64,000 bases of DNA, taken from NCBI GenBank assembly GCA_029259945.1, contig JAJDEF010000030.1:113667-177666 (forward strand), written 5' to 3'. The notes under the pieces are model-generated. The model saw only the letters and a program-made list of their open reading frames with translations, was not told the DNA's origin and did no database searches. How positions within the stretch are numbered: the stretch's first letter is position 1; every line of letters begins with the position of its first letter. A program made the translations under genes and the position numbers. This stretch comes from Planctomycetota bacterium. Lineage in GTDB: Bacteria > Planctomycetota > Planctomycetia > Pirellulales > Lacipirellulaceae. Positions 35,311-42,713 of the stretch are shown here, piece by piece.

Positions 35311-36705
35311 CTACTCTGGACGCCAATTTGCATCCAGATGCCCTAGGAGCCTTGTGACAATCTCCTGCCTTTCGGCGACCCGGTTATGCTCTTCGGTAGG
35401 GTCAGACGATAAATTAAATAGCTCGATCTGCCCATCCTTTACGTTTGGCCCCGTTAAGTTGGGTACAATCAACTTCCAATCTTCTTCGATGCACCAACGG
35501 TATTTTAGGTTGGCCGAAGGGTTGTGAATGTCAATCGCGTTATGTGTGAATATTTCGCCAATAATATGATTTCGCGCTGCCACTGCCTCGCTGTTAAGTA
35601 GGTTGATGCCAGACATTGCTGGCGTTGCCGAGAGGCCGCACGCAGCTAGGATCGTGGGTGCCAAGTCGAGACTGCTTGCCAAGTGTTCCGACTGCGCCGG
35701 TTGAACATGCCCCGGCCAGCGAATCATGATCGGTGTCCTCACCCCACCATCGTAAGGCGAACGTTTAGATCGTGGTGCGTAACCGCTAGCGTTGTGTAGG
35801 TTGATCCAACCGTTGTCACAGACGTAGAGAACGATCGTATTATCGGCAACGTCTTTTTCATCGAGCATATCTAAAACCTGCCCACAGGTTTCGTCGAACC
35901 ATTCGCACATAGCCCAATACTTGGCAATAGGAAGCGAGTCGGTCTTGTCGCGATAGCGGCGCAGAAATCGCTCTGGCGGGTTGTGCGGCTGATGAGGTAG
36001 GAATGGAGCATACCAGACGAAAAATGGCTTACCGGCCTGGTCTACTTTGTCAAGAAAATCGTCAATCGGCTTCAACCCTTCTCGGCCGATCTTCAGTCCC
36101 ATATCGCCATGCCGTCCACCGCGAGCCCGATCGCCATGGGTCATTCCGTCGGTAAATCCACCCCGCGCGTAGCTGCCATGCCACCACTTACCGGTTTGCA
36201 ACGAGAGATAACCTCGCTCGGCCAACATTTTAGGCAAAGTCGGCACACGTTCGATATTGTAGTCCATCTTGTCCATAGCGGCCACAAAAGTTGGATCGCG
36301 CAGCAAGTTACTAAGTCCTGTCACGCCGGGCGTTGCTGGTGGGTCGTTGCCGGTAATTAGATGTTCGTGCGGATAGAGTCCCGTAATCATGGTCGCAAGC
36401 GATGGGCAACAAAGGCTCGAAGGGACATAGCCGCGAGGAAATACAAGGCTTTCGCGAGCCAGTTGGTCGAGTCGGGGCGTCTTAATGTGTGGGTGGCCCA
36501 TGAACCCGTAGTCGCCCCACGCCTGATCGTCGGAGATGATCAACACTACATTAGGCGGCTGCGCTACTGCGGAATCCGTCGCCATAGAAGTGTCAGCCGA
36601 TGCAATCGTCAGCAGAAGTCCCGCAACAACAAGCCATTCGCGATGCAAAGTGCTGACACAAGGTTGCTTCGTATTACTCATCAAAATCGTTCTCTTCGTT
36701 TTCAT
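35311..36705 (-). CDS. Sulfatase family protein (secreted)
   Basis: About 464 residues. A signal segment (WLVVAGLLLTIASADTSMA) precedes PPNVVLIISDDQAWGDYGF, the metal-binding N terminus of the alkaline-phosphatase-like sulfatases. The active-site region is SSLCCPSLATMITGLYPHEH: the formylglycine Cys, Pro and Ser of C-x-P-S-R are present, but the Arg is Leu. The rest matches the fold (NTIVLYVCDNGWI, RSKRSPYDGGVRTPIMIRWPG). Maturation to formylglycine would need an FGE or anSME, not seen here. The substrate is probably a sulfate ester of a polysaccharide. It stands alone between the RHS scrap and tRNA-Pro. Confidence 0.88.
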   Translation of the reverse strand: MKTKRTILMSNTKQPCVSTLHREWLVVAGLLLTIASADTSMATDSAVAQPPNVVLIISDDQAWGDYGFMGHPHIKTPRLDQLARESLVFPRGYVPSSLCCPSLATMITGLYPHEHLITGNDPPATPGVTGLSNLLRDPTFVAAMDKMDYNIERVPTLPKMLAERGYLSLQTGKWWHGSYARGGFTDGMTHGDRARGGRHGDMGLKIGREGLKPIDDFLDKVDQAGKPFFVWYAPFLPHQPHNPPERFLRRYRDKTDSLPIAKYWAMCEWFDETCGQVLDMLDEKDVADNTIVLYVCDNGWINLHNASGYAPRSKRSPYDGGVRTPIMIRWPGHVQPAQSEHLASSLDLAPTILAACGLSATPAMSGINLLNSEAVAARNHIIGEIFTHNAIDIHNPSANLKYRWCIEEDWKLIVPNLTGPNVKDGQIELFNLSSDPTEEHNRVAERQEIVTRLLGHLDANWRPE

Positions 36706-36921
36706 ATCTTATGAATGTGGTAGAGGAAACATGTGCAAGCAGATTGAATTTACGACGTCCGTTTGAAGTAACTGCGTTGGCCCAAGATTGACGGATACCG
36801 GACGGGGTGCTCGATCAGTTAGCCAATTTTAGTGAAGGGTATTAGTAACTCAAAGATCGGGTCGTCAACGCCCTGTTTTACCCGGTGGTGGTGTTCGTGC
36901 TCAGCTTCAGAAAGTACCGTT

Positions 36922-36942
36922 TCCCCCGACGTTTGCGGGGGA
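36922..36942. terminator. Stem-loop downstream of tRNA-Pro
   Basis: TCCCCCG-7-CGGGGGA forms a perfect 7-base-pair GC-rich stem with loop ACGTTTG. It lies about 50 bases beyond the 3' end of tRNA-Pro. No T-run follows on either strand, so a terminator role is only possible. Confidence 0.35.
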
Positions 36943-36950
36943 TGTTCTGC

Positions 36951-36966
36951 TCCTAGAGGGAGCACT
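36951..36966 (+). repeat. Putative attR: copy of the tRNA-Lys 3' end
   Basis: It is identical over 16 bases to 1856-1871 (TCCTAGAGGGAGCACT), in direct orientation. Bases on either side differ. The repeat lies between the sulfatase and tRNA-Pro, at the point where gene content changes from accessory to housekeeping. The sequence can also fold as TGCTCC/GGAGCA, so a hairpin role is an alternative. Confidence 0.5.
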
Positions 36967-36993
36967 TCTTTTCTAGCTTCAGGGTGCAAGTAG

Positions 36994-37068
36994 TCGGGCT
37001 GAGAGGATTTGAACCTCCGGCCTCTGCGTCCCGAACGCAGCGCTCTAGCCAAGCTGAGCTACAGCCCG
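36994..37068 (-). tRNA. tRNA-Pro (anticodon CGG)
   Basis: A full cloverleaf is seen on the minus strand: acceptor CGGGCTG/CAGCCCG with discriminator A, D stem GCTC/GAGC, anticodon stem CTGCG/CGCAG with loop TTCGGGA (anticodon CGG), and T stem GGAGG/CCTCT with loop TTCAAAT (one G-T pair). It is 75 bases long and CCA is not encoded. Confidence 0.97.
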
Positions 37069-37343
37069 ATATGCCTAGTTTACTTGCATTCAATCTCCGA
37101 GGGACAGCCGGGCGAGCCTAGCAAAGCCGGTTTATAGCTACAAGGTGTTACCATACCGACGATTAGTGCCCCATTTCTTGGCCGATCCGTTCTCAAATAG
37201 CTGCTAGTCGGGTACGATGAGTGCCTTCTATAGCCGGTTTCAGAATCCACTTGCGGCACGTACATCTCTGGCCGTGGGAGGTTTTTTTAGAGTTTTGAAA
37301 TCGTCTTTAACCATCGGTCGAAAACACTCCTTCTCTTGGTGAC

Positions 37344-39191
37344 GTGTACGCCTATCTTACCATTCTCACCGGCAAACAGTCGGGTACGAATTATACGCTT
37401 GATCCCAGCCGAGAAACGCATCTGGGCCGTGGGACCGATTGTCATATTACCGTCCCCGATCCGATGTGTTCGCGAATTCATGTCGTGATTTCTTGTCAAG
37501 ACGGAAGCTGGGTACTACGCGACAACGATAGCCGCAACGGGACGCAGGTGAACGACCAAAAAGTGAACGAGGCAACGCTCGGAGATGGGCATCTCGTCCG
37601 CATTGGCTCCCATGAGTTTGAATTTCATCTTTCCGACGATCCAGCGACGGCAGACACGGACGAACTGAACTTAACGCAGACGATAGTGCAGGATATGCCT
37701 ATTGCGGTTCAGCAGAGCAATCAAGAAGTTTTGGCTGCGCTTCCAACTCCTGAACAGGTGCAAGAGTTGTTGCTGCTCTACCAATTGAGCATCCACTTGT
37801 TGGGTTGCAATAAGCCAGAGGATGTGACCCAAATTGCGTTAGAGTTACTTAAGGAACGAACGAAGGCTGCGGTAGTTGGTTTTTTGTGGGTTGATGACAC
37901 CGAACAGCTACGCCCCAAAGTGGTGATCCCACCCGACGCGATCGACCGCGTGGTTTTGAACCAATCGTTGACCGAATTAGTACTTCGCCAAGGGCATGCG
38001 GTTTGGGTGGCCAATCAGGCAACCGACGCCGAGTCGAGCGACGTGCAAAGCTTTGCCGATGCGGTTTGTGCGCCGTTGGTGAGCAAAGACGAAGAAGGCG
38101 AGCGTCGAACCCTGGGGGCAATTCACGTCTACTTGCAAGATGGCCGTTTTCGGCAGTCGGATTTTGACTTTATCATTGCCGTCGCCAATTTGGTAGTAAT
38201 CGCTTTGGTTCGAGCGCGTAGCGAAGTAGCGTTACGCAACGATTTTGAACGGCTGGTCAGCGTCTCACCAGGCTACGACGAGCTGGTTGGCGATAGCAAG
38301 CCGATGATGGATTTGAAAAATAAAATTGAGCGTGTTGGGCCTGCCCCCGGATGTGTGTTAGTTCGAGGCGAAAGTGGTACTGGCAAAGAGCTAGTTGCGA
38401 GAGCGATACATCGGTCTAGCCATCGGGCAGATCGCCCGATGGTCTCGGTCAATTGTGCAGCGATTCCCAAGGACCTGATGGAGAGCCAATTGTTCGGGCA
38501 TCAGGCCGGGGCTTTTACAGGCGCCGATCGCGATCACAGCGGGTATTTCCAACAAGCCGATCTCGGTACGCTTTTTTTAGACGAAATTGGCGAACTCACC
38601 CTAGACGGTCAGGCCAAGTTGCTACGTATTTTAGAAGGGCACCCTTTTTTGCCTGTCGGTGCGTCTACTGAAATCCAAGTCGATGTACGAGTCATCGCGG
38701 CGACCAATCAGAATTTACAAGACTACGTGCGAGAAAAACGATTTCGCGAAGACCTCTACTATCGGCTCAGCGTGTTCGAATTGAGTATTCCGCCACTGCG
38801 AGATCGAGGAGAGGATGTCGACTTGCTGATCGATTTTTTCCTCGAGCATTATCGCAACGAGCGAGGACGACTGCAGTTGGCGTTGGGCGATGCGGCTCGC
38901 AAGCAGTTACTCAATTATCGTTGGCCTGGCAACGTTCGTCAATTGCGTAATGTGATCGACAGTGCGGTTGTTTTGGCCGAGGAAAATGAAATTCGTCCAT
39001 GCGATCTAGGACTACGTGACAGCGGTGGTGACGAAGAACTGGACTCGCTGCAAATCGAGCATTGGGAACGAAAGTTAATTGTTGAAGCGCTCAAGCAAGC
39101 TAGAGATAGCGTGCCTGAAGCCGCCAAGCTACTCGGCATCGGCCGTGCCACGCTGTACCGTAAAATTGAGATCTACCATATCGATCGGTGA
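37344..39191 (+). CDS. Sigma-54-dependent activator with FHA and GAF domains
   Basis: About 615 residues from a GTG. Residues 1-95 are an FHA phosphothreonine-binding domain (HLGRGTDCHITV, CSRIHV, SRNGTQVND). Residues about 130-310 look like a GAF sensor domain. The AAA+ domain has Walker A GESGTGKE near 341, the sigma-54 contact loop GAFTGA near 388, Walker B GTLFLDEIGEL and RWPGNVRQL. A Fis-type helix-turn-helix ends the protein (VPEAAKLLGIGRATLYRKI). It should activate sigma-54 promoters in answer to a phosphoprotein signal, perhaps from a Ser/Thr kinase. It is followed 22 bases later by the PaaK-like gene, which may be co-transcribed. Confidence 0.93.
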   Translation: MYAYLTILTGKQSGTNYTLDPSRETHLGRGTDCHITVPDPMCSRIHVVISCQDGSWVLRDNDSRNGTQVNDQKVNEATLGDGHLVRIGSHEFEFHLSDDPATADTDELNLTQTIVQDMPIAVQQSNQEVLAALPTPEQVQELLLLYQLSIHLLGCNKPEDVTQIALELLKERTKAAVVGFLWVDDTEQLRPKVVIPPDAIDRVVLNQSLTELVLRQGHAVWVANQATDAESSDVQSFADAVCAPLVSKDEEGERRTLGAIHVYLQDGRFRQSDFDFIIAVANLVVIALVRARSEVALRNDFERLVSVSPGYDELVGDSKPMMDLKNKIERVGPAPGCVLVRGESGTGKELVARAIHRSSHRADRPMVSVNCAAIPKDLMESQLFGHQAGAFTGADRDHSGYFQQADLGTLFLDEIGELTLDGQAKLLRILEGHPFLPVGASTEIQVDVRVIAATNQNLQDYVREKRFREDLYYRLSVFELSIPPLRDRGEDVDLLIDFFLEHYRNERGRLQLALGDAARKQLLNYRWPGNVRQLRNVIDSAVVLAEENEIRPCDLGLRDSGGDEELDSLQIEHWERKLIVEALKQARDSVPEAAKLLGIGRATLYRKIEIYHIDR

Positions 39192-39213
39192 GAAAAACCA
39201 GGAACGACCGACG

Positions 39214-40509
39214 ATGAATCCATCTAGCGCAAAATATCGCCGCAGCATGGAATCGCTAGATCGGCAAGCGATTGCCGATCATCAGCTTGCGAAACTGAAT
39301 GGCTTGCTGAAAACGATTCTGCCTGCCAACCAATTCTATGCAGATAAGTTGGCAAACGGCCCTGTTCAACTCAACAGCCTAGAACAGCTAGCCGAATTGC
39401 CCTTTACAACCAAGGATGAACTGTTGTCTGGCGGCGCCGGCCACTCGTTGCCGGCAAATCTTACCTGGTCGCTGGATCGCTACGTGCATTATCACCAAAC
39501 GTCGGGGACGCACGGCCGTCCTTTGCCTGTATTCGATACGGCCGACGATTGGGCTTGGTGGATTGATTGCTGGCAATATGTATTAGATGCGGCAGAGTTT
39601 ACCTCGGCCGATCGTGCGATGTTGGCCTTTTCGTTTGGACCCTTCATCGGTTTTTGGAGCGCTCAGGATGCCGTCACGGCTCGTGGTGGAATGTTAATTC
39701 CAGGCGGGGGAATGAGCTCGTTAGCAAGGCTTGCTCTGCTGCAACGCACGGGCGCAACGGCCCTTTTTTGCACACCTACCTACGCGATGCATCTGGTAGA
39801 AGTTGCCGAGGAACATAACATCAATCTGACGCATTGCGAAGTCGACAAAATCATTGTTGCAGGAGAACCAGGTGGATCGGTACCCGCAGTGCGCGAGCGT
39901 ATCGAGACGGCATGGAATGCAAAGGTTACCGACCATGGCGGTGCGAGCGAAGTGGGCCCCTGGGGTTACGGCGACCGAAATCAACGTGGACTTCATGTTT
40001 TGGAAAGCGAGTTTGTTGCAGAGTTTATTTCACTCGAGTCTGGCAAACCGGCCAACGAAGGTGAGTTATCGCACCTCGTTCTTACCTCGCTGGGTAGACA
40101 TGGAATGCCGATTCTCCGCTACCTTACCGGCGATCTGGTTCGACCTATTTGGCCTGACGAAGGGCCTAACCGTTTTGTCCTGCTCGAAGGCGGAGTGCTA
40201 GGCCGAACGGACGACATGTTGGTCATCCGTGGCATGAATATTTTCCCCAGTTCAATCGAGCAGATTTTGCGCAGTTTTCCCGAGGTAGTCGAGTTTCGCA
40301 TCACTGCTAGAAAACGAGGCGAGATGGATGAGCTTGTCATCGAAGTCGAAGATCACCTGAGCAAGCCGGGCCGTATTGCTGAAGAGCTTCAGCTGCGCCT
40401 AGGATTAAAAATCGACGTTCGTCTCGCCTCGGCCATGTCGCTTCCGCGATTTGAAGGGAAAGGAAAACGATTTATCGACTTAAGAAAAGGCAAGCAGGAC
40501 GAAGCATGA
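39214..40509 (+). CDS. Phenylacetate-CoA ligase-like adenylate-forming enzyme
   Basis: About 431 residues, ATG 39214 preceded by AGGAA. Adenylate-forming motifs are in order: phosphate loop HQTSGTHGRPLPVF near residue 95, HGGASEVGPW near 240, RYLTGDLVRP, and GRTDDMLVIRGMNIFPS, which leads into the C-terminal swinging domain with the PaaK arrangement. The catalytic Lys is likely in the terminal LPRFEGKGKRF. Such enzymes activate an aryl or other acid to its AMP ester and then CoA thioester. The substrate is not shown: no other phenylacetate genes are near. A DUF971 gene overlaps the stop by four bases. Confidence 0.9.
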   Translation: MNPSSAKYRRSMESLDRQAIADHQLAKLNGLLKTILPANQFYADKLANGPVQLNSLEQLAELPFTTKDELLSGGAGHSLPANLTWSLDRYVHYHQTSGTHGRPLPVFDTADDWAWWIDCWQYVLDAAEFTSADRAMLAFSFGPFIGFWSAQDAVTARGGMLIPGGGMSSLARLALLQRTGATALFCTPTYAMHLVEVAEEHNINLTHCEVDKIIVAGEPGGSVPAVRERIETAWNAKVTDHGGASEVGPWGYGDRNQRGLHVLESEFVAEFISLESGKPANEGELSHLVLTSLGRHGMPILRYLTGDLVRPIWPDEGPNRFVLLEGGVLGRTDDMLVIRGMNIFPSSIEQILRSFPEVVEFRITARKRGEMDELVIEVEDHLSKPGRIAEELQLRLGLKIDVRLASAMSLPRFEGKGKRFIDLRKGKQDEA

Positions 40510-40826
40510 CCGTTCAACCAATTCAACTGGAACTAATCGAGGGCTGTTTGCAAATCGAATGGAGCGATGGCGAAATCCGCCAGTATCGCGTGCCCGAATT
40601 GCGCGAGAATTGTCCATGTGCAACTTGCCTGGAAAAAAGAAGAGCTGCGCCGCCCTCCCCTTCTGTCTTGCCGGTGATCTCGCAATCAGAAGCCCAGCCC
40701 TTGCAGATAACCCACATGGAGCCGATGGGACGGTATGCTTATGCGATCCACTTTAACGATGGCCACGACACAGGGCTGTTTACGCTGGAATCACTGCGGG
40801 AGCTGGGCTCGCCCGTTCGTAGCTGA
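40506..40826 (+). CDS. DUF971 domain protein
   Basis: About 106 residues. IEWSDGEIRQYRVPELR followed by the Cys pair CPCATC and, after a linker, YAYAIHFNDGHDTGLFT match DUF971, the small domain also found at the N terminus of gamma-butyrobetaine hydroxylases. The cysteines may bind a metal. Start and the ligase stop overlap as ATGA, so the two are translated together. The role is unknown; in some bacteria DUF971 proteins are linked to iron-sulfur assembly. Confidence 0.9.
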   Translation: MTVQPIQLELIEGCLQIEWSDGEIRQYRVPELRENCPCATCLEKRRAAPPSPSVLPVISQSEAQPLQITHMEPMGRYAYAIHFNDGHDTGLFTLESLRELGSPVRS

Positions 40827-40871
40827 ATAGACATGGGGTTGAACCGCCCCACGGCTTTGCGACTGGGTTCT

Positions 40872-42437
40872 TTAAGGAAGGCTCGAGGATTGCTCTTCCT
40901 GCGTCTTTTTAGTGACCAGCTTTTCTCGATCCAAATGTATTTTTTTGTAGACGTCGTTAGAAATTACATAATACCAATCGCCAAAACGCTCGTTGAGTTC
41001 TTGAACACGTTGGTTGGCCGACTTAATTTTATCCTGATACTCGTCGAGGCGACGTTGGTTTTCTTGTTCGATCATCTGACGAGCGGCCAGGATGTTTTCT
41101 GAATTGTCGGGATTCTCTTCTTCTGCTTCGTCCTCGCCGACTGAAGCGGTCTCGGCTGGCGAGGAAGTGCTTTCCTCAGTCGAGGACTCTGGAAGCTCGG
41201 GTAGTTCAACGAGTTCAGGTTGCGGGATGATCTCCTCGTTGAAGCGGGCCATCACGAAGAGATAACGGTGAATGCCTGTGTCGGCAACCTCCTGAGTCTC
41301 TTCCAATGATGCATTGGCTTCTGCAGCAACCTCGTTATTTACCTTTAGGTTTCCGAAACGCAAAACATATTCGACCCCATCCTGTAAGGTGTATGTGATC
41401 TCACCTTCGCTGGAGAGAATCTCTGTATCGCCACCGGGGCTACTAGCAACGGGCGCAAAGCCTCGCTCCATCAGGCTGCTAATAGCCTCATTGTTGTTAA
41501 GAAAGTTGCCGCCTGCCTTCAAATCCGCGCTTAACCCCCCCGGTTTTCGTTCGACGTCGACGAGTAGCAGGTCGTCCAGCCCATTACGTAGCTCGGTAAG
41601 TACCTCACTATTGAGTTCTTCATCCTCAGCCAGGGTATATTCGACCATTTCCTTTTTGCCAGCGTCGAATTCATAGAGTAACTCGGGGAGCCATTCTGAT
41701 TGTTCCTCGTCGTAACGTAGAGATATTTCGCCTCGCCGGTGCCAACCAACTTGGATTTGGATTCCTTCGGCGGTGATCACTGGTTGCATCTCCGCAGAGT
41801 AATCTTTAATGTGAACGGTTCGAATATCTAGAGGATTAAGTTTGAGTAAATCGTCTTCAATCCAATCTTCAAAGCGAGTAGAGAGTGGTTCGGGGTTGAG
41901 TGAAACTACGTAGACAACGTCCTGGTCGACATTGCGAACATGATACTGCCCGTCTGCATCTTTGACCGGCTTTCCGATAATCATATCGGTGAGCGTGTTC
42001 TCGTTGACATCGGTCATGGTGATTCGGATGCCCACACCTTCGGCCTTGGAATCGAGGTTCGACGAGGTGGGGTCAATCACGCCCAGTTCTTGATGCTGAC
42101 TGGCACTTTTGGCCGCCACCCGAAGTACCTCTCGATCGATCAGGCAAGTAGCCGCTTCTGCCATCTGACGAGCAGCATCGGCGGGATAACTCTGCTTCGA
42201 GGGGATCGTCCAGAGCCCTTCGGCTTCAGCGACTTCAAATTCTCGAACTGCCGCCGTGTCGTTGTCGAATTTGACGATTTTCAAACGTTTTGGTGCTTCC
42301 ACCTCGAATTGATTAAGACGCTCGCCCACTAGGCTTTCTACGTCAAATTGGTCGACGTTCGATCCGACCACGAAGGCGACTAGCAGCGAACCTGCTGCTA
42401 CGGCGACAAAGGCAATGGTCTTGGCCATTTCAGTCAT
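40872..42437 (-). CDS. DUF4340 membrane-anchored protein (Gld-type system)
   Basis: About 521 residues. A single N-terminal helix (AFVAVAAGSLLVAFVVG) anchors a large periplasmic part with DUF4340 features (VREFEVAEAEGLWTI, LGVIDP near 125, IGKPVKDADGQYHV). The stretch around 400-440 is very rich in Glu and Ser. DUF4340 proteins usually follow GldA/GldFG-like ABC genes, as here: the transcript is ATPase, fused permease, this gene. A 276-base gap with repeats separates it from the permease. A role as periplasmic component is inferred from context. Confidence 0.87.
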   Translation of the reverse strand: MTEMAKTIAFVAVAAGSLLVAFVVGSNVDQFDVESLVGERLNQFEVEAPKRLKIVKFDNDTAAVREFEVAEAEGLWTIPSKQSYPADAARQMAEAATCLIDREVLRVAAKSASQHQELGVIDPTSSNLDSKAEGVGIRITMTDVNENTLTDMIIGKPVKDADGQYHVRNVDQDVVYVVSLNPEPLSTRFEDWIEDDLLKLNPLDIRTVHIKDYSAEMQPVITAEGIQIQVGWHRRGEISLRYDEEQSEWLPELLYEFDAGKKEMVEYTLAEDEELNSEVLTELRNGLDDLLLVDVERKPGGLSADLKAGGNFLNNNEAISSLMERGFAPVASSPGGDTEILSSEGEITYTLQDGVEYVLRFGNLKVNNEVAAEANASLEETQEVADTGIHRYLFVMARFNEEIIPQPELVELPELPESSTEESTSSPAETASVGEDEAEEENPDNSENILAARQMIEQENQRRLDEYQDKIKSANQRVQELNERFGDWYYVISNDVYKKIHLDREKLVTKKTQEEQSSSLP

Positions 42438-42571
42438 ATGTTTGTTGCTTTCCGTCCTGAATTCGGTTCTTGGGGATCAACGTGGCTAGATTTTGGTATA
42501 TCTATATCTGTAATACAAACCCGAAAATTCTTGTTATTTTGACACACTTTTTTTCAGCCACAACAGAAATT

Positions 42572-42643
42572 GCCCGCGAATGGCACGAATGATCGCGAAT
42601 GACCAAGGATTTAGATTCGCGAATATTCGCGTAATTCGCGGGC
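42572..42643. repeat. Imperfect inverted repeat (CGCGAAT family)
   Basis: GCCCGCGAATGGCACGAAT (42572-42590) pairs with ATTCGCGTAATTCGCGGGC (42625-42643), with three mismatches; more GCGAAT words lie between. It fills the gap between the DUF4340 gene and the permease, where 42555-42570 and 42680-42705 also carry word-like text (CAGCCACAACAGAAA, TTCATCCGTGTCCATC). Unlike a terminator it has long spaced arms. Confidence 0.6.
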
Positions 42644-42713
42644 TGATCTTTTTTTGGTTGCAGCCAACGGCTGCGCTAAGTTCATCCGTGTCCATCTCTG
42701 GCTTTATTACTCA

